Of a DNA stretch of 64,000 bases, positions 34,893 to 44,474 are shown in pieces. The DNA is taken from NCBI GenBank assembly GCA_041660525.1, contig JBAZWD010000007.1, positions 62,001 through 126,000 of the forward strand. The letters run 5' to 3'. A program made the position numbers and the translations under genes. The DNA comes from JABCZS01 sp041660525. Lineage in GTDB: Bacteria > Pseudomonadota > Gammaproteobacteria > JABCZS01. Numbering within the stretch: position 1 is the first letter of the stretch; every line of letters begins with the position of its first letter. The notes beneath the pieces were generated by a model. It was not told where the DNA came from. It did no database searches and saw only the letters and a list, made by a program, of their open reading frames with translations.

Positions 34893-37142
34893 ATGTTTGC
34901 CCCTATTATTGCTCAAGAATTATCCCTGCAAGTTAACCAAGTCCAAGCTGCCATTGATTTACTCGATAGTGGCGCTACCGTGCCTTTTATTTCACGTTAC
35001 CGTAAAGAAGTTACCGGTGGCTTAACGGATACGCATTTGCGCGATTTAGAAGAGCGATTAACCTACTTGCGCGATCTGACGGATCGCAAAAAAACAATTT
35101 TAAAATCTATTCAAGAGCAAGGAAAATTGGATGCAACACTTGAAGCAAAAATTAACCAAACCTTAAATAAAACCGAATTAGAAGATTTATATTTACCCTT
35201 TAAACCCAAACGTCGCACCAAAGGGCAAATTGCCATTGAAGCTGGATTATTGCCTTTGGCCGAATTATTATTAAATGACCCGATGCAAGATCCTGTAATC
35301 GCTGCGCAAGCTTATGATGTTCCTGATGCACTCGATGGCGCTAAAGCTATTTTAATGGAAAGGTTTGCGGAAATCCCAGAATTGGTGCAACAGTGTCGTG
35401 AATACTTATGGGAAAATGCGCTCATTATCAGTACGCGCGCACCTAAAGCACCGGATCAAACAAAATTCAGTGATTATTATGAATTCTCCGAAGCCATTAA
35501 AAAAATTCCTTCACATCGCGCATTAGCATTATTACGTGGACGCAATGAAGAAATATTATATTTAAAAATCGCTTTGAAAAATGAAGATGAAAAATCACAT
35601 CCTTGTGAAGATTTTATTGCAACAGCTGCAAACCTTCAATTTAAAAACCGCCCGGCTGATGCATGGCTGCGTGAAGTTGTGCAATGGACATGGAAAATAA
35701 AATTATCATTAAGCACTGAACTTGCGCTCATGACACGCATGCGAGAAAATGCAGAAATTGAAGCAATACGTGTATTTAAAGAAAATCTGCGTGATTTATT
35801 AATGGCTGCACCTGCTGGCATGCGTACAACCTTAGGATTAGATCCTGGTTTTCGTACCGGCGTTAAAACTGCTGTTGTTGATGAAACAGGAAAGCTGATT
35901 CATTATGAAACTATTTTCCCGCATCAACCGCAAAACAAACATAAAGAATCGCTCGTTACATTAGCAAAAATTTGTAAAACTTATCATGTGCAATTAATCA
36001 GTATTGGCAATGGTACCGCCTGCCGTGAAACAGAAATGCTAGTCAAAGAATTAATTCAAGCCATGCCTGATTTAAAATTATCTTATATTGTGGTGAGTGA
36101 AGCTGGCGCATCGGTTTATTCAGCTTCTGAATTAGCCAGTCTTGAAATGCCAGATGTCGATGTTTCTTATCGCGGCGCAGCATCGATTGCTAGACGCTTG
36201 CAAGATCCTCTCGCAGAATTAGTAAAAATTGATCCTAAATCCATAGGCGTAGGACAATACCAACATGATTTAAATCAAATGCGTTTAGCAAAAGGTTTGG
36301 ATGCTATTGTCGAAGATTGCGTAAACGCTATCGGTGTTGATGTGAATACAGCATCCGCGCCACTTTTACGCCGCATTTCTGGATTAAATCAAAATGCAGC
36401 GAATGCTATTTTAACTTATCGCAATGAGCATGGAAAATTTGCAACACGTGATGCACTTAAAAAAGTGCCTTTATTGGGGCCTAAAACTTTTCAACAAGCG
36501 GCAGGATTTTTACGGATTATCGGTGGCAAAAATCCACTCGATGCTTCTGCTGTTCATCCTGAATCTTATCCCATTGTTGAGAAAATATTAACCGATATGC
36601 ATTTACCCATCACGGAAGCTATCGGCCATAAAGAAAATTTAGCAAAAATAAATATTAAAAATTATGTCGATGAAAAAATCGGTATCATTACTTTAACCGA
36701 CATTATGCAAGAACTTGAAAAACCAGGCCGCGATCCACGCCCTAGTTTTAAAACCGTTCAATACAAAGCGGGCGTTGAAAAAATTAGTGATTTGAAAGAA
36801 GGCATGATTTTAGAAGGCGTGATTACCAATGTTGCTAATTTCGGCGCATTTGTGGATATTGGTGTGCATCAAGATGGTTTGGTGCATATTTCAGAATTAG
36901 CAGAAAAATTTGTTACCGATCCACGAGATGTCGTAAAAACAGGACAAATTGTTACGGTACGCGTTCTGAGTGCAGATGCCGAGCGCAAACGTGTCCAATT
37001 ATCGATGCGCTTACAACCCAGCTCAAACACTGAAAAAAGCATTCCCACAAAACCAAGCTTTCCTGCAAAACCATTAAAACAGCCTCAGGAAAAAATGCAA
37101 TCAGCGATGGCAGAAAAATTAAAAGATTTATTTAAAAAATAG
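34893..37142 (+). CDS. tex: Tex-family RNA-binding transcriptional accessory protein
   Basis: Tex binds nucleic acids and acts in transcription and stress response; it is essential or virulence-related in some pathogens. The protein from ATG 34893 (749 residues) starts with IIAQELSLQVNQVQAAIDLLDSGATVPFISRYRKEVTGGL, then the YqgF-like domain (LGLDPGFRTGVKTAVVD), helix-hairpin-helix segments (NAILTYRNEHGKFATRDALKKVPLLGPKTFQQAAGFLRI), and a C-terminal S1 domain (EGMILEGVITNVANFGAFVDIGVHQDGLVHISEL), plus a basic tail. The frame is open back to 34839, but AAGGAAG just before 34893 and the family N-terminus fix the start. Confidence 0.96.
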   Translation: MFAPIIAQELSLQVNQVQAAIDLLDSGATVPFISRYRKEVTGGLTDTHLRDLEERLTYLRDLTDRKKTILKSIQEQGKLDATLEAKINQTLNKTELEDLYLPFKPKRRTKGQIAIEAGLLPLAELLLNDPMQDPVIAAQAYDVPDALDGAKAILMERFAEIPELVQQCREYLWENALIISTRAPKAPDQTKFSDYYEFSEAIKKIPSHRALALLRGRNEEILYLKIALKNEDEKSHPCEDFIATAANLQFKNRPADAWLREVVQWTWKIKLSLSTELALMTRMRENAEIEAIRVFKENLRDLLMAAPAGMRTTLGLDPGFRTGVKTAVVDETGKLIHYETIFPHQPQNKHKESLVTLAKICKTYHVQLISIGNGTACRETEMLVKELIQAMPDLKLSYIVVSEAGASVYSASELASLEMPDVDVSYRGAASIARRLQDPLAELVKIDPKSIGVGQYQHDLNQMRLAKGLDAIVEDCVNAIGVDVNTASAPLLRRISGLNQNAANAILTYRNEHGKFATRDALKKVPLLGPKTFQQAAGFLRIIGGKNPLDASAVHPESYPIVEKILTDMHLPITEAIGHKENLAKINIKNYVDEKIGIITLTDIMQELEKPGRDPRPSFKTVQYKAGVEKISDLKEGMILEGVITNVANFGAFVDIGVHQDGLVHISELAEKFVTDPRDVVKTGQIVTVRVLSADAERKRVQLSMRLQPSSNTEKSIPTKPSFPAKPLKQPQEKMQSAMAEKLKDLFKK

Positions 37143-37153
37143 GACGCAAAGGA

Positions 37154-38494
37154 TTATTCGGCAATCACTTTGATTTGACATAGTTCTTGAAAACCATGTT
37201 TTCCATAGATGCGTCCTATGCCTGAAGCTTTATAGCCGCCGAATGGATTGCAGGGTTTCCAATGGCTCGCAAAATTAATATCAACGCAACCGGCATCGAT
37301 TTGTTTAGCAATCCGACGCGCACGCTCTTTATCATTTGAGTAAACGACGGCGCTTAAACCGTATGAAGTATCATTGGCTAATTCTAATGCTTCAGTCTCC
37401 GACTTAAATGCGATAATAGGTAATACAGGGCCGAAAAGTTCTTCTTTCCATGCTGGCATGGTGCGATCAATGTGCGTTAATATTGTGGGTAAATAATAAG
37501 CGCCAGCTAAACCTTCTGGTTTTTTTCCACCACACGCTACAACGGCACCTGCTTTAACTGAAGCATTGACTTGTGATTCCAATAGTTCTAATTGTCGTGC
37601 AGCTGCAAGTGGGCCTAATTGTGTTTGCGGATCTGCCGGCTCACCAATTTTTATGGGTTTTAAATATGCAACTAATTCAGCAACAACCGTATCATAAATC
37701 GCTTCATGTACAATTAAGCGTTTAACTGCGCAGCAAACTTGGCCACAATTATCAAACCGACGTGAAAAAATTTGTGGGATAATATCATCCAGCGGGGCAT
37801 CTTCAAAAATAATAGCGGGATCTGATCCACCCATTTCCAATACGGCTTTGATAAATTTTTTCCCGGCTAACTCATAAAGTTTTTTTCCAGTCGCTGAACT
37901 CCCGGTAAAACTAATTAAATTAATGTCTTGTTCAACCAATTGTTGCCCGACAGTGCCATCACCATACACTTGCGCAAAAACACCTTCAGGTAATTTTAAT
38001 TGCTGCATAAAATTATCAGCCATTTTACCTATCAATGGACATTCTTCTGAATGTTTAAAAACCACTGTATTTCCAGTAATTAAAAGTGGAATTACACTAA
38101 TGACAAAATTACTAAATGGAAAATTCCAAGGCGCAATACATGCTGCGACACCAATAGGTTCATACGTAATTTCTTGATCCTGCGCTAAGTATTTTGGACC
38201 ATTATCAAAAAAATCTTGTAAATAATGCAAAGACCATTCAACTTCCGAACGTGATTGGGTAATCGGTTTTCCCATTTCTTGACTAATCAAGCTTGCAATT
38301 TCATCAGTATGTTTTTCAATTAATGGATACAAAGGCTTTAACATTTTAACGCGATCGATCGCGCCCAGCATTTTCCAAACATATTTTGCTGCATGCGCTT
38401 GTTGCACTTTTGCAGTTATTTCTGCTTTTGTGTCGAAGTTTACTTCACCAATAATGGCATTGTTTGCAGGATTAATAGATATAAGTTTTTGCAT
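37154..38494 (-). CDS. NAD(P)-dependent aldehyde dehydrogenase, succinate-semialdehyde type
   Basis: The enzyme oxidises an aldehyde, probably succinate semialdehyde, to the acid. From the ATG at 38494 it has 446 residues: SINPANNAIIGEV start, VACIAPWNFPFSNF, the coenzyme loop FTGSSATGKKLYELA, the general-base VLEMGGSDPAIIF (Glu), the nucleophile in DNCGQVCCAVKRLIV (Cys), and the ELFGPVLPIIAF and PFGGYKASGIGR C-terminal blocks. LEMGGSDP resembles the Sad/YneI type. The frame is open to 38560, but the homologous start is at 38494. A general aldehyde dehydrogenase remains possible. Confidence 0.9.
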   Translation of the reverse strand: MQKLISINPANNAIIGEVNFDTKAEITAKVQQAHAAKYVWKMLGAIDRVKMLKPLYPLIEKHTDEIASLISQEMGKPITQSRSEVEWSLHYLQDFFDNGPKYLAQDQEITYEPIGVAACIAPWNFPFSNFVISVIPLLITGNTVVFKHSEECPLIGKMADNFMQQLKLPEGVFAQVYGDGTVGQQLVEQDINLISFTGSSATGKKLYELAGKKFIKAVLEMGGSDPAIIFEDAPLDDIIPQIFSRRFDNCGQVCCAVKRLIVHEAIYDTVVAELVAYLKPIKIGEPADPQTQLGPLAAARQLELLESQVNASVKAGAVVACGGKKPEGLAGAYYLPTILTHIDRTMPAWKEELFGPVLPIIAFKSETEALELANDTSYGLSAVVYSNDKERARRIAKQIDAGCVDINFASHWKPCNPFGGYKASGIGRIYGKHGFQELCQIKVIAE

Positions 38495-38504
38495 AATGAA
38501 TCTC

Positions 38505-38954
38505 TTAGTTATAACAACACTTTTTATATTTTTTACCACTGCCACAAGGACACGGATCATTGCGCTCTACTTTTGGCGCTTGGCCTGATACATAATACCA
38601 ACGCGTTCCTATGCGTGAAAATTCGCTGCGCTCGTGAATTTTTTTCAACTCACCATTTTCTTCATAAGATGCAATAAATTCTACAAAACCTTTTTTGGGT
38701 TGCGCTTTGGGTGCATCGAGAACTTCTAAGCCTTTCCAGTTTACACTTTGTGCCCAAATTTTAGAGCTTTCTTTATCATAACCGAGCGCTGCTTTATCGC
38801 GCATGGTATTCGCAATATAATCGGTATTGGCCTGTGTATAAGCAGTGTAACGTGAACGCATGAGTTGCTCAGGCGTTTGCGGACGCGCTCTACCTGTGAT
38901 AAAAGGCTCACAGCATTCTGTATAAGGTTTTTGTGATAGGCATGGACATAACAT
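38505..38954 (-). CDS. ychJ: YchJ family protein with SEC-C metal-binding motifs (UPF0225)
   Basis: The 149-residue protein has an N-terminal SEC-C-like motif (CPCLSQKPYTECC), then the YchJ core ITGRARPQTPEQLMRSRYTAYTQANTDYIANTM, and a C-terminal classical SEC-C motif NDPCPCGSGKKYKKCC that binds zinc in SecA and in many other proteins. The role of YchJ is not established; an NTF2-like fold is predicted for the middle. It overlaps birA by one base, so the two are co-expressed, and it precedes the aldehyde dehydrogenase gene on the same strand. Confidence 0.92.
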   Translation of the reverse strand: MLCPCLSQKPYTECCEPFITGRARPQTPEQLMRSRYTAYTQANTDYIANTMRDKAALGYDKESSKIWAQSVNWKGLEVLDAPKAQPKKGFVEFIASYEENGELKKIHERSEFSRIGTRWYYVSGQAPKVERNDPCPCGSGKKYKKCCYN

Positions 38955-39919
38955 TATAAACTGACACTCACCTGCGCGCTGGTTAGATGCTGTTCTTCAC
39001 CCGCAATATTTACTTTGAGTTGGCCTTGCTCATCAATACCTGTTACAAGACCATCCAGGATTTGATCAAACTGGGTAATTTTTACCGCTTGATTATGTAA
39101 GATATCGTATTTTAACCATTCATCTAGAAAACCATTAAAGCCCGTCTGTTCAAAACCAGATAAATAATCATTTAATGCACTAATCATATAAGCAATCAAT
39201 TGATTGCGTGAAATGGTGCGTTGCATCGCGTGGGATAAATCAGAGAATGCTTGATCAATTTTAATATTGCGTGGCATATTCACATTTAAACCAATGCCAA
39301 TAATCACATCGCAAGGACCGAGCGCATCGCCCGCGATTTCCACTAAAATGCCGCCTAATTTTTTATTCTGCCAAAAAATATCATTGGGCCATTTAAGACC
39401 AATATTTTTTGCACCTAATTGATTTAATGCATGAATAACGGCAAGACCGGCTACTAAACTTAAACCCATTAATGTGGAGGCGCCTTTATTAAACTGCCAA
39501 GCCATGGAACAATAAACATTACTGCCCATCGGTGAAACCCAAGTGCGTCCTAAACGTCCGCGCCCCTGGGATTGATATTCTGCTAAACAAACCGTGCCAC
39601 TGTCTATGGTATTTTTTCTTAATTGTTCGGATAATACCGAATTGGTTGATTCAGTTTGAGCATGAAGTAAGATTTGAGTTTTTTGCGCTAACTCATGCGG
39701 CATATGCGCAAGAATTTTTTCTTGATTTAATAATTCCAAGCCATCAAAAATTTTATAGCCTCTGCCTGTCACTGCAGCAACTTCTAATCCAAAAGAACGC
39801 AATTCATCAACGGCTTGCCAAACGCGCGCGCGTGAGATATCAAATTGTTTAGCTAATGCTTCGCCTGAATGGAATTTTCCATCTGCGAGTTGTTCTAATA
39901 TTTCAAAGGTCAGTGACAT
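38954..39919 (-). CDS. birA: Bifunctional biotin operon repressor / biotin--[acetyl-CoA-carboxylase] ligase BirA
   Basis: BirA attaches biotin to the acetyl-CoA carboxylase carrier and, as biotinyl-AMP holorepressor, binds the bio operator. The 321-residue protein has an N-terminal winged helix (LADGKFHSGEALAKQFDISRARVWQAVDELRSFGLEV), the ligase loop YQSQGRGRLGRTWVSPMGSNVY (GRGRxGR, biotinyl-AMP binding), KWPNDIFWQNKKLGGILVE and GIGLNVNMP, and a C-terminal SH3-like domain. Both functions are intact. The start lies within the 3' end of the ABC permease gene (17-bp overlap). Confidence 0.96.
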   Translation of the reverse strand: MSLTFEILEQLADGKFHSGEALAKQFDISRARVWQAVDELRSFGLEVAAVTGRGYKIFDGLELLNQEKILAHMPHELAQKTQILLHAQTESTNSVLSEQLRKNTIDSGTVCLAEYQSQGRGRLGRTWVSPMGSNVYCSMAWQFNKGASTLMGLSLVAGLAVIHALNQLGAKNIGLKWPNDIFWQNKKLGGILVEIAGDALGPCDVIIGIGLNVNMPRNIKIDQAFSDLSHAMQRTISRNQLIAYMISALNDYLSGFEQTGFNGFLDEWLKYDILHNQAVKITQFDQILDGLVTGIDEQGQLKVNIAGEEQHLTSAQVSVSL

Positions 39920-42311
39920 GTTTATTCTCCAGCTTTTGTAACATCAAAAATCCCAAACCTGCATAAAGTAATGCACCTATCATCGGTGCTAAAACAATAG
40001 CCAAACCATGGATCGTTAATACCATGTCAAATACAAAGATGGCAACTAAGGCGCTAAGAATTTGTGCAAATATGATGGCTATAAATCCAGCAATCAAACC
40101 AATAATGGCAAATTCGCTTAACCAGCCACGCAATAACTGTCCTTTAGTTGCACCCAGGGTACGTAGAATGACACTCACATATTCCCTTGTATCCGCTTGA
40201 GTGCGGATAATAACCCATAACATTAAACACACAGCCAAACAGACTAAGAAAAATAAAGTTTCGATAATAATCAACGCTTGTGAAACGAGGTTTTGTAAAT
40301 CACTTATAATTTGATCAACATCTAATAGTGTTAAGTTTGGGAATTGTTTTGCGAGTTCATTTAAAAAATTCTCCTCACTTTTTGCCAGATAAAAACTACC
40401 TAAATAAGTCGTAGGGAAATGCGCTAAAACACTGGGTGTTGAAATCACATAAAAATTGGGTCGCATGCTATACCAATCTACAGCTCTAAATTCAGCAATG
40501 GTTACGGTAAAGCGCTCGGGTCCTGCTTGAAAAGATAATGTATCCCCTACTTTCAGATTCAAATCCTTGCCCATTTTTTCTTCAACAGAAACCATAGATT
40601 TATTATCTAAAATATTCTCATATGATAAATTCAAATCCCGACGTAACATATTAGGTGCATCGCCTTTGGGATAATCTTGTAAGTTAATTTCACGATCATT
40701 TATCGCAGCTAAGCGCGCACGCACCATGGGGTTGAATTGTGGAACGCTTTTTTGATTGGATGCAAAGAAATTTTCAACATCTAATAATTGCCCAGGCAAT
40801 ATATTAATAACAAAATAATTGGGTGTTTGCGGCGGGAATTTATCTCCCCACATATTAATAAAATCTTGCCTGATTAACATAAAGAAAAAGACTATCGTCA
40901 AGGCAAAAGCAAAAACACTCACTTGCATAAGACTTGATCCTTTTGCATGTCTTAATTGCATTAAACCTAAACGCCAAGGCATTTTTATTGCTTTTCCTAA
41001 GCGCGCAACTAATTTTAAAAATAAATAGGTTAATAAAATAAAACAGCTGCCCGTAATTAAAATAGCGCCCCAAGCATAAATCATTAATAAAAACGGTTGA
41101 TAAAAACTCCAAAGGACACATAAAGCAATAATCATACTGCCATAAATAAAATAACTTGAAATCATGGGTGTTTGCAATTGGCGTTGCAACACACGCAACG
41201 GCGATACACGTTGCAAATTTAACAGCCAAGGCCACGCAAAGCTCGCGACTAAAATGATTCCCGTGAATAAAGATAAAACAAATGTATCCAGAATATTAGG
41301 CGCTGGTAATATAATTCCCCAAACACGCGCAGCTAACATTATAAAAAATTGGCAAACACTATAACCGATTAAACATGCAATCAACGATACGACCACAGAC
41401 AATAGCATTAAACTGCTTAAATAAGCCGCGCGAATATCGGCTTTTGTTGCACCTAAACATCTTAAAATAGCGGTACTGTCTGTTTGTTTTTCAGCGTAAG
41501 TTTTTGTGGCCAAACTCATAGCGAGCGCTGCTAATAAGAAAATAATCAATGCTGTTAGCGATAGAAAATTTAATAAACTTTCAATGGGACGTACGAGCTC
41601 AGGTCGTGAAGACATATTATCCGTCACTTCCTGTTGCGCTGTTAATTGTGGTTTTATTTCATTGGCGAATTGTTCAATAGCCTGCTTAGTTCCGCTCACT
41701 AAAAATCGGTATTCCACACGCGATCCAAAACCCAATAATTGCGTTTGCGCAACATCATCTAAATTCATTAATACACGTGGCGCCATGGCCATAAACGCTA
41801 AACCTGCATCGGGCTCGTGGTTTATTACACCCACTACTTTAAATTTCGCTACGCCAATTTCAAGACTATCGCCAATATTAATATTCAAAGCAGGTAATAA
41901 ACGTGGTGCTAACAAAACTTCGCCAGGTTTAAGAATAGAATCACCTTGAACTTTTAATTGACCACGCAAAGGATAACCTGCGTTTACCGCTTTAATTGCA
42001 CCTAATTGCAATTGGTTATTCGCAGATACCATACTCATGAATTCGAGCGTATGCGCGGTTTTTAAGTTCAAAGCCTGCGCCTTTTGATCCCATATTTCAT
42101 AAGGGAGAGGCTGAGAAGATTCAATCAACCAATCTGCACCCAAAAGTTCACTGGCACGATTATCCATTTCTTGTTTAACACTACTCGTAAAAAAATTCAC
42201 AGCAGCTAAAGTACCTACGCCTAATAAAATAGAAAGCGTTAAAGTGAGTAATAAACCTTCACGCCATTGATAATGCAAAAAGTGTAAGCTTAATTTCCAG
42301 TAGCGTTTCAT
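39903..42311 (-). CDS. ybbP: FtsX-like ABC transporter permease, YbbP type
   Basis: This is the membrane subunit of a MacB/LolC-type ABC system paired with the ATPase just upstream. From ATG 42311 it has 802 residues: a first helix (GLLLTLTLSILLGVGTLAAVNFFTSSV), a large periplasmic MacB-PCD domain, three helices (about 260-390; ALIIFLLAALAMSLATKTYAE), a central helix pair, a second periplasmic domain, and a last three-helix FtsX unit (LFFLVCLAVCLMLWVIIRTQAD, VSVILRTLGATKGQLLRGWLSEF). This double-FtsX layout is typical of YbbP. In E. coli ybbAP is divergent from tesA, as here. The ATG overlaps the ATPase stop (ATGA). Confidence 0.92.
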   Translation of the reverse strand: MKRYWKLSLHFLHYQWREGLLLTLTLSILLGVGTLAAVNFFTSSVKQEMDNRASELLGADWLIESSQPLPYEIWDQKAQALNLKTAHTLEFMSMVSANNQLQLGAIKAVNAGYPLRGQLKVQGDSILKPGEVLLAPRLLPALNINIGDSLEIGVAKFKVVGVINHEPDAGLAFMAMAPRVLMNLDDVAQTQLLGFGSRVEYRFLVSGTKQAIEQFANEIKPQLTAQQEVTDNMSSRPELVRPIESLLNFLSLTALIIFLLAALAMSLATKTYAEKQTDSTAILRCLGATKADIRAAYLSSLMLLSVVVSLIACLIGYSVCQFFIMLAARVWGIILPAPNILDTFVLSLFTGIILVASFAWPWLLNLQRVSPLRVLQRQLQTPMISSYFIYGSMIIALCVLWSFYQPFLLMIYAWGAILITGSCFILLTYLFLKLVARLGKAIKMPWRLGLMQLRHAKGSSLMQVSVFAFALTIVFFFMLIRQDFINMWGDKFPPQTPNYFVINILPGQLLDVENFFASNQKSVPQFNPMVRARLAAINDREINLQDYPKGDAPNMLRRDLNLSYENILDNKSMVSVEEKMGKDLNLKVGDTLSFQAGPERFTVTIAEFRAVDWYSMRPNFYVISTPSVLAHFPTTYLGSFYLAKSEENFLNELAKQFPNLTLLDVDQIISDLQNLVSQALIIIETLFFLVCLAVCLMLWVIIRTQADTREYVSVILRTLGATKGQLLRGWLSEFAIIGLIAGFIAIIFAQILSALVAIFVFDMVLTIHGLAIVLAPMIGALLYAGLGFLMLQKLENKHVTDL

Positions 42312-42994
42312 GATTTCACCAGCTCGCCTGCTTCTAGCAAGATACTGCGCATGCATTGTTTGGCTAATTGTTGATCGTGTGTGACTAAAATCAAAGTAGT
42401 GTTTTGTTCGCGTTGCACATTAAAAATAAGTTCAACGATTTTCTCACTGGTGTGTGCATCTAAATTGCCTGTAGGTTCATCCGCAAACACAATGCTAGGT
42501 TGCACCGCAAATGCACGTGCAATCGCAACACGTTGTTGCTCACCCCCGGAAAGTTGTTTGGGTGTGTGGGTCATGCGATTTGTTAATCCCACACGTTCAA
42601 GCCACAACTGTGCTTGTTCTTTTGCGTTTGCAATACCTTTTAATTCTAACGGTAACATGACATTTTCTAAGGCGGTAAATACGGGCAATAAATGAAATTG
42701 CTGAAATACAAAGCCGACATGTGCACAACGAATGCGTGCGCGCGCATCTTCATCAAGATCATTTAATATTTTCCCTGCTAAAGAAATTTTCCCTGTCGTG
42801 GGTTTATCTAAACCGGCTAATAAACCTAATAATGTAGATTTACCAGATCCACTACGGCCCATAATAGCGACGGTCTCACCCGCGTTTATATTTAAATCAA
42901 TATGGTTTAGAATAAGCAAATCCCCTTCAGGGGTCGTAATATGCTTACCTAATTGCTGGGCTTGAATTAAAGGGGTTGCTGCGGATGCGTTCAT
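42308..42994 (-). CDS. ybbA: ABC transporter ATP-binding protein, YbbA/LolD type
   Basis: The 228-residue ATPase powers the YbbP permease. It has Walker A (IMGRSGSGKSTLLGLLAG), the Q-loop FVFQQFHLLPVFTALENVMLPLEL typical of LolD/MacB ATPases, the signature KQLSGGEQQRVAIARAF, Walker B (IVFADEPTGNLD), and the H-loop (LILVTHD). It is coupled to ybbP by a 4-bp ATGA overlap. It is divergent from tesA with the two 5' ends overlapping by 10 bp, so the promoters must lie inside the neighbouring gene. The exported substrate is not established. Confidence 0.95.
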   Translation of the reverse strand: MNASAATPLIQAQQLGKHITTPEGDLLILNHIDLNINAGETVAIMGRSGSGKSTLLGLLAGLDKPTTGKISLAGKILNDLDEDARARIRCAHVGFVFQQFHLLPVFTALENVMLPLELKGIANAKEQAQLWLERVGLTNRMTHTPKQLSGGEQQRVAIARAFAVQPSIVFADEPTGNLDAHTSEKIVELIFNVQREQNTTLILVTHDQQLAKQCMRSILLEAGELVKS

Positions 42995-43599
42995 TTATTT
43001 GTATCCTTTTATTACTGGGCGCCAGCTGGCTTTGTGTTGCACAAACGGCCCCCAATAAAATTTTGATTGTGGGCGATAGTCTTTCTACGGCTTATGGCAT
43101 AGACCGCAATGAAGGTTGGGCCAGTTTATTAGCCACGCGCTTAGCGAGTCAAGCTCCTGATTATACCATTGTTAATGAAAGTATTTCCGGGCAAACCACG
43201 GCGGCGGGATTAGCCCAATTACCGAATTGGTTATCGACACATAAGCCACAAATTTTAATTTTAGAATTAGGCGGTAATGATGGTTTACAAGGCTTACCGC
43301 TTGCACACATGCAAAATAATTTAGCGCAAATGATTACACTGGCACAACAAGATAAATTAAAAATTTTATTACTGGGTATGCAATTGCCACCAAATTATGG
43401 CCCGCAATATACAGACGGTTTTAAAAATATTTATCCGCAATTAGCCAGTGAATATAAACTCCCACTCGTGCCCTTTTTTCTAGAAAACGTTGGCGGTTAT
43501 TTACAATACATGCAATACGATAGCATACACCCAAGCCTTGAGGCACAACAAGTTATGCTAGATAACGTCTGGCCTTATTTACAGCCTTTATTAAAATGA
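42985..43599 (+). CDS. tesA: Periplasmic acyl-CoA thioesterase I / lysophospholipase (TesA)
   Basis: TesA is a periplasmic SGNH hydrolase acting on acyl-CoA, lysophospholipid and aryl esters. From the ATG at 42985 it has 204 residues: signal peptide (MRSFICILLLLGASWLCVA), block I with the nucleophile IVGDSLSTAYG, block II (Gly in SISGQTTAAGLAQLP), block III (LGGNDGLQGLP), and block V (DSIHPSLEAQ, Asp and His). AAGGGG ends nine bases before this ATG; a TTG at 42976 is less well placed. The divergent tesA/ybbAP arrangement is conserved in E. coli. It overlaps ubiA by 4 bp. Confidence 0.95.
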   Translation: MRSFICILLLLGASWLCVAQTAPNKILIVGDSLSTAYGIDRNEGWASLLATRLASQAPDYTIVNESISGQTTAAGLAQLPNWLSTHKPQILILELGGNDGLQGLPLAHMQNNLAQMITLAQQDKLKILLLGMQLPPNYGPQYTDGFKNIYPQLASEYKLPLVPFFLENVGGYLQYMQYDSIHPSLEAQQVMLDNVWPYLQPLLK

Positions 43600-44411
43600 A
43601 ACATTTTATCCACCTCATGCGCTTAGATAAACCCATCGGCACCCTGCTCGTATTGTGGCCAGTTTTATGGGCCTTATGGCTTGCGAACAATGGAGCGCCA
43701 CCGCTAAAATTATTAATTATTTTTATTTTAGGTGCGCTCATCATGCGTAGCGCAGGTTGTGTGGTCAACGATATTTTCGATAGAAAATTCGACAGGCATG
43801 TTGCACGCACAACACAACGCCCACTTGCACAAAATAAACTTTCTTTAAAACAAGCTTGGATAACTTTTTTTATTTTAATTTTGTTAGCATTTTTATTAGT
43901 CTTACAATTAAATTTATTAACCATCATGCTCGCATGCTTTGCTGCTGGATTAACTGTGTTATATCCTCTGTGTAAACGCATAACCTATTTACCGCAATTG
44001 GTATTAGGCTTTACGTTTAACTTTGGCGTGTTAATGGCCTATAGCGCTTCATTAAATGAACTGCCTTTTATGGCGTGGCTCTTATTTTGTGTCAGTGTCA
44101 TTTGGACTGTGGCTTACGATACCTTATATGCCATGACTGATAAGGCCGATGATATTAAAATTGGCCTCAAATCCACTGCCATACTGTTTGGTCGTTATGA
44201 TGGGCTGATTACCTACATACTTTACTTACTATTCTTTGCAGGCATTTTCAGCATTGGCCTAATCAATCACTTAGGCCCTGTTTTTGGAATTTTTGCAATA
44301 ATATCAGCATGTTGGACTTTTTATCCATCCAAAACCCCTTTAAAAGCCTTTTTAGCCAATAATATCACTGGCCTCTTGATTTTCTTAGGTTTTTTAGTTA
44401 CCCTATATTAG
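43596..44411 (+). CDS. ubiA: 4-hydroxybenzoate octaprenyltransferase
   Basis: UbiA is the membrane prenyltransferase that joins the polyprenyl tail to 4-hydroxybenzoate in ubiquinone synthesis. The 271-residue protein has MRLDKPIGTLLVLWPVLWAL, the first Asp-rich motif CVVNDIFDRKFDRHVARTTQRPLA (N-D-x-x-D-x-x-x-D), and the second AYDTLYAMTDKADDIKIGLKSTAI. About eight hydrophobic helices are present. It is about 15-20 residues shorter than many homologues, at the C-terminus. It overlaps the tesA stop (ATGA) and so is translated with it. Confidence 0.95.
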   Translation: MKHFIHLMRLDKPIGTLLVLWPVLWALWLANNGAPPLKLLIIFILGALIMRSAGCVVNDIFDRKFDRHVARTTQRPLAQNKLSLKQAWITFFILILLAFLLVLQLNLLTIMLACFAAGLTVLYPLCKRITYLPQLVLGFTFNFGVLMAYSASLNELPFMAWLLFCVSVIWTVAYDTLYAMTDKADDIKIGLKSTAILFGRYDGLITYILYLLFFAGIFSIGLINHLGPVFGIFAIISACWTFYPSKTPLKAFLANNITGLLIFLGFLVTLY

Positions 44412-44474
44412 TCAAACAACTTGATCTCCTTGTGTCTGTGTGAGATAATGACTATTCTTAATGTAGGAGTGATT

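Noticed and set aside
41506..41949. 147-codon plus-strand frame
   Set aside because: It is antisense to ybbP and has no ribosome-binding site or recognisable domain.
43553..43981. 142-codon minus-strand frame
   Set aside because: It is antisense to ubiA, whose motifs are intact.
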